This document shows positions 61,431 through 64,000 of a stretch of 64,000 nucleotides of DNA, piece by piece. How positions within the stretch are numbered: position 1 is the first letter of the stretch; every line of letters begins with the position of its first letter. Made by a program: the position numbers and the translations under genes. The notes below the pieces were generated by a model. The model ran no database searches, was not told the DNA's origin, and saw only the letters and a program-made list of their open reading frames with translations. This DNA comes from Antedon mediterranea (Eukaryota; Echinodermata; Crinoidea; Comatulida; Antedonidae): NCBI RefSeq assembly GCF_964355755.1, contig NC_092679.1:24738432-24802431 (forward strand), read 5' to 3'.

Positions 61431-63645
61431 CTGTTCTTCTTCATCCTTGATTAATTGTTGAATTTGTTGAACTGCTTCCATGTGTTCATATGTAGGAAAC
61501 AACTTCCTTAAGAAGAAAATATTAATCTGATGTGTCCAAAAATTAAACTCGCGTGTTTCATCATCCATTTCTTCTTCAATTACATCATCTAAAGGCAACA
61601 TGCAAAACAAAATCTTAAATAATTATACAGCATATAAATGTTGTAAAATTGAGTTACAATGTGCACTTTAAATAACCTAGTACATCTTTCGAAACGAGTT
61701 GGGGGTTACCCCAGTGTACTAGTACCTCACAGCCACTGATCATAACTGGGCCCTCTGGGTCAATTCAATCCAACCATGTGAGTAGGGGGTTACCCCGGTG
61801 TACTAGTACATCACAGCCACTGATCATAACTGGGCCCTCTGGGTCAATGCAATTCAACCATGTGAGTAGGGGGTTACCCTGGTGTACTAGTACACCACAG
61901 CCACTGATAACTGGGCCCTTTGGGTCAATTCAATTCAACCATGTGAGTAGGGTTTACCCCGGTGTATTAGTACATCACAGCCACTGATCATAACTGGGAC
62001 CTCTGGGTCAATTCAATTCAACTATATACTCAAATAAGGTTCTGCACAGTATAGGATTATGATGATGAGATGACTGTTTGGAAATTTCTTTATTTGCTAG
62101 AATGAAATAGAGATGACAACCTTGATTTTGTTCATTGACTTCACCCATTGACAACATAGATTGTAAAAGGGTTAGGGCTAGAATGAAATAGAGATGACTA
62201 CCTTGATTTTGTTCATTGACTTCACCCATTGACAACATAGATTGTAAAAGGGTTAGGGCTAGAATGAAATAGAGATGACTACCTTGATTTTGTTCATTGA
62301 CTTCACCCATTGACAACATAGATTGTAAAAGAGGTTAGGGCTAGAATGAAATAGAGATGACTACCTTGATTTTGTTCATTGACTTCACCCATTGACAACA
62401 TAGATTGTAAAAGGGTTAGGGCTAGAATGAAATAGAGATGACTACCTTGATTTTGTTCATTGACTTCACCCATTGACAACATAGATTGTAAAAGAGGTTA
62501 GGGCTAGAATGAAATAGAGATGACTACCTTGATTTTGTTCATTGACTTCACCCATTGACAACATAGATTGTAAAAGGGTTAGGGCTAGAATGAAATAGAG
62601 ATGACTACCTTGATTTTGTTCATTGACTTCACCCATTGACAACATAGATTGTAAAAGAGGTTGACTTTCATCAATTCCACCAGACAGCATTGTTGCAATG
62701 CTTTGTGTTGAATTTATCTTGGTTTCAATACCAACATCTAAAGAAATATAAAAAAAATGTTATACTGATTGATCGGCTGGTGTTTGGTTTATTATTTCAT
62801 TTATCTGCTAAGTTAATAGCCAATAGATAACCATCCTAAGTTTTTATATAACAAAATAAATGACTAAATGATGTCTACCTGATTTAGACTGTTTAATGTC
62901 CAGTGCACTTTCAGGTCCTGCTTCTGTTCTAGGACTTGCGGCAAATGATCCTTGCTTCTACAGTTAAAACAAAATCATCAAAAGAAACCTTAAAGCTCTG
63001 TTTACCCCATCAAACTTTGTGACAGATGTGATGTGCCCATATATGAACATGATAATGTCATTTCACTACCATATGGGAATATCACTACCAAATTTGGGCA
63101 TATCACACTTTCTTTGTCAAACTAGTTTGAGTGTAGACAGAGCTTTAAAGATCAATTCCTTCGAAGATATATGTCAATATAAATTGTATTTTAATAATAA
63201 ATACCTCACTAGATGCCTTATGAGGAAGTTCCTCTGTTGATGATATAACTCTTTGTGTTGGAGATATTGGAGGTGACATGCTTTGATGTGGGGAGGCTCC
63301 TCTGGTGACTCCTTGCTCTTCATTTTCATCAACCTATAATGTAAAGAATTAAAGCATCATTTTAATTGGAATGTTTGTAATTGATTTTGATTGTAAAGGC
63401 AAATTTCTAGTTGGAAAAGCAGAAATAGAAGGAAAAAAAATACAATGCTATTGAAGAAGGTACTCCTGATTCTTTACCTGACTAGCTCTAGATGCTGTGG
63501 CAGGTGTAGACGTTCCATAGCTACTCTGTGCTGCATTTGATATAGTGGTGCTAGGCCGAGGAGTCGTTGGGTCTTTTACAATTTCTTCTGTAACAAATTC
63601 CATTGCACAACCAATCAAAGCTTCAAAGAACTCTAGAAATGTCAA
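61431..63645 (-). CDS. 3' exons of an unnamed gene, possibly radial spoke head 10 homolog B-like
   Basis: Minus-strand exons, in transcript order, are 63645-63478, 63333-63205, 62957-62879, about 62740 down to a donor in the 62.1-62.66 kb repeat, and 61588-61431. Acceptors and donors fit the consensus and phases agree (0,0,1,1). The first exon gives LTFLEFFEALIGCAMEFV, then Thr/Ser/Pro-rich linker. The last gives FNFWTHQINIFFLRKLFP and a Glu/Gln-rich helix. The pattern (conserved LEFFEALIGCA, disordered linker, FW...FFxRKLFP) recalls RSPH10B-type axonemal proteins, but this is from memory and uncertain. At 61431 either a strong donor (CAG|GTGAGA) is used or translation continues to a TGA at 61413. 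A possible further exon lies at about 60755-60890. The 5' part lies beyond the window. Confidence 0.65.
61701..62020. repeat. Minisatellite, about 82-86-bp unit, 4 copies
   Basis: Copies start near 61701, 61787, 61869 and 61950. They share CACAGCCACTGATCATAACT and a GGTTACCC block. It lies in the last intron of the minus-strand gene, between the exon at 61588 and the exon-end repeat. Confidence 0.9.
62096..62660 (-). repeat. Minisatellite built from an exon 3' end plus its splice donor, 81-82-bp unit, 7 copies
   Basis: Each unit, read on the minus strand, carries coding-like sequence (LLQSMLSMGEVNEQNQ), a donor (CAAG|GTAGTC) and a following TTCATTCTAG that resembles an acceptor. The first unit is continuous with the exon entering from about 62740. 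Units of 81 bp preserve the frame, while those with GAGG instead of GGG are 82 bp and shift it. The unit nearest the next exon has a G-to-T-type donor change (GTTGTC). Confidence 0.85.
62991..63150. mobile_element. MITE, family 1 copy 3 (about 160 bp)
   Basis: TTAAAGCTCTGTTTACC at the left and GTAGACAGAGCTTTAA at the right flank GATGTGCCCATATATGA and GTTTGAGTGT. It has the same layout as the copies at 6457 and 20311. It sits in an intron of the minus-strand gene, 34 bp from the exon starting at 62957. TTAA at both outer edges may be a target duplication or part of the terminus. Confidence 0.8.
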
Positions 63646-64000
63646 CTGAAAAAAAATCACAACCTTATTATAGAAATTTCTAAACCAAATTTAATTTTTA
63701 GTTTTTCCAGGTTTGAGTATTGGTTTGAGGGGAGGGGCGGGTTCTTTTTTATTCAAATTTTAAGTAAAATATATATATTAATTTATTATATAAATCCAAA
63801 GGCAAATTACTGAAAAAATGACACTGCTGTGGGTATCCATATTTCAATGGAAATACAAAAAAAAAGTAAAAAGCTAAATCAAAATGATAAAGTAAAACCG
63901 CCAGAAACATTATATATTTACTAATTTGCATAATATTTTTTTTCTCATTATATTTTATCTTTTATAAATTACAGATTTACACAATACATACCAAACATTC

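Overview
The window is AT-rich, intron-rich metazoan genomic DNA, with GT-AG introns, animal gene families, non-LTR retrotransposons, MITE-like elements and many minisatellites. The frequent TAGGCCTA-type words and the gene content suggest a marine invertebrate deuterostome, perhaps an echinoderm. That placement is an inference and is not proven by the sequence. I see no bacterial features, CRISPR array or rRNA.

Layout: (1) 1-20079, + strand: the 3' part of a FANCM-type Fanconi anemia DNA translocase gene. Seven exons are visible, encoding a disordered linker, a degenerate ERCC4 pseudonuclease and a tandem helix-hairpin-helix C-terminus. Its large introns carry six or more minisatellites (the largest about 1.8 kb), a 914-bp terminal-inverted-repeat element, a MITE, a tRNA-derived SINE head and a LINE 3' relic. 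A CCAAT-box cluster followed by a possible exon lies in intron 1. (2) 22195-26780, + strand: a complete two-exon two-pore-domain K+ channel, with its intron in the GYG codon of pore 1. (3) 26781-37840: about 11 kb with no recognisable gene. (4) 37849-42713 and 51650-54702, + strand: two tandem, complete five-exon gamma-butyrobetaine hydroxylase (BBOX1-like) paralogues. (5) Between them: a MITE, a SINE-like tRNA head, a LINE with an intact 953-codon endonuclease/reverse-transcriptase ORF, and a 39-bp minisatellite. (6) 54897-59272: two minisatellites, the second about 3.8 kb with a higher-order repeat. (7) 59273-59957: a frameshifted LINE ORF1-type relic. (8) 60640-63645, - strand: the 3' exons of a gene that may be RSPH10B-like. 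One of its exon ends, including the splice donor, is tandemly amplified.

The genes do not form an operon or a single pathway. They are independent loci: replication-fork repair (FANCM), membrane K+ leak conductance (K2P), carnitine biosynthesis (BBOX pair) and possibly an axonemal protein. The most informative signals are the mosaic divergence of the BBOX pair (a gene-conversion signature with a diverged exon 2), the amplified exon-end/donor minisatellite at 62.1-62.66 kb, the TIR element with subterminal repeats in the FANCM intron, and the candidate promoter nested in FANCM intron 1.
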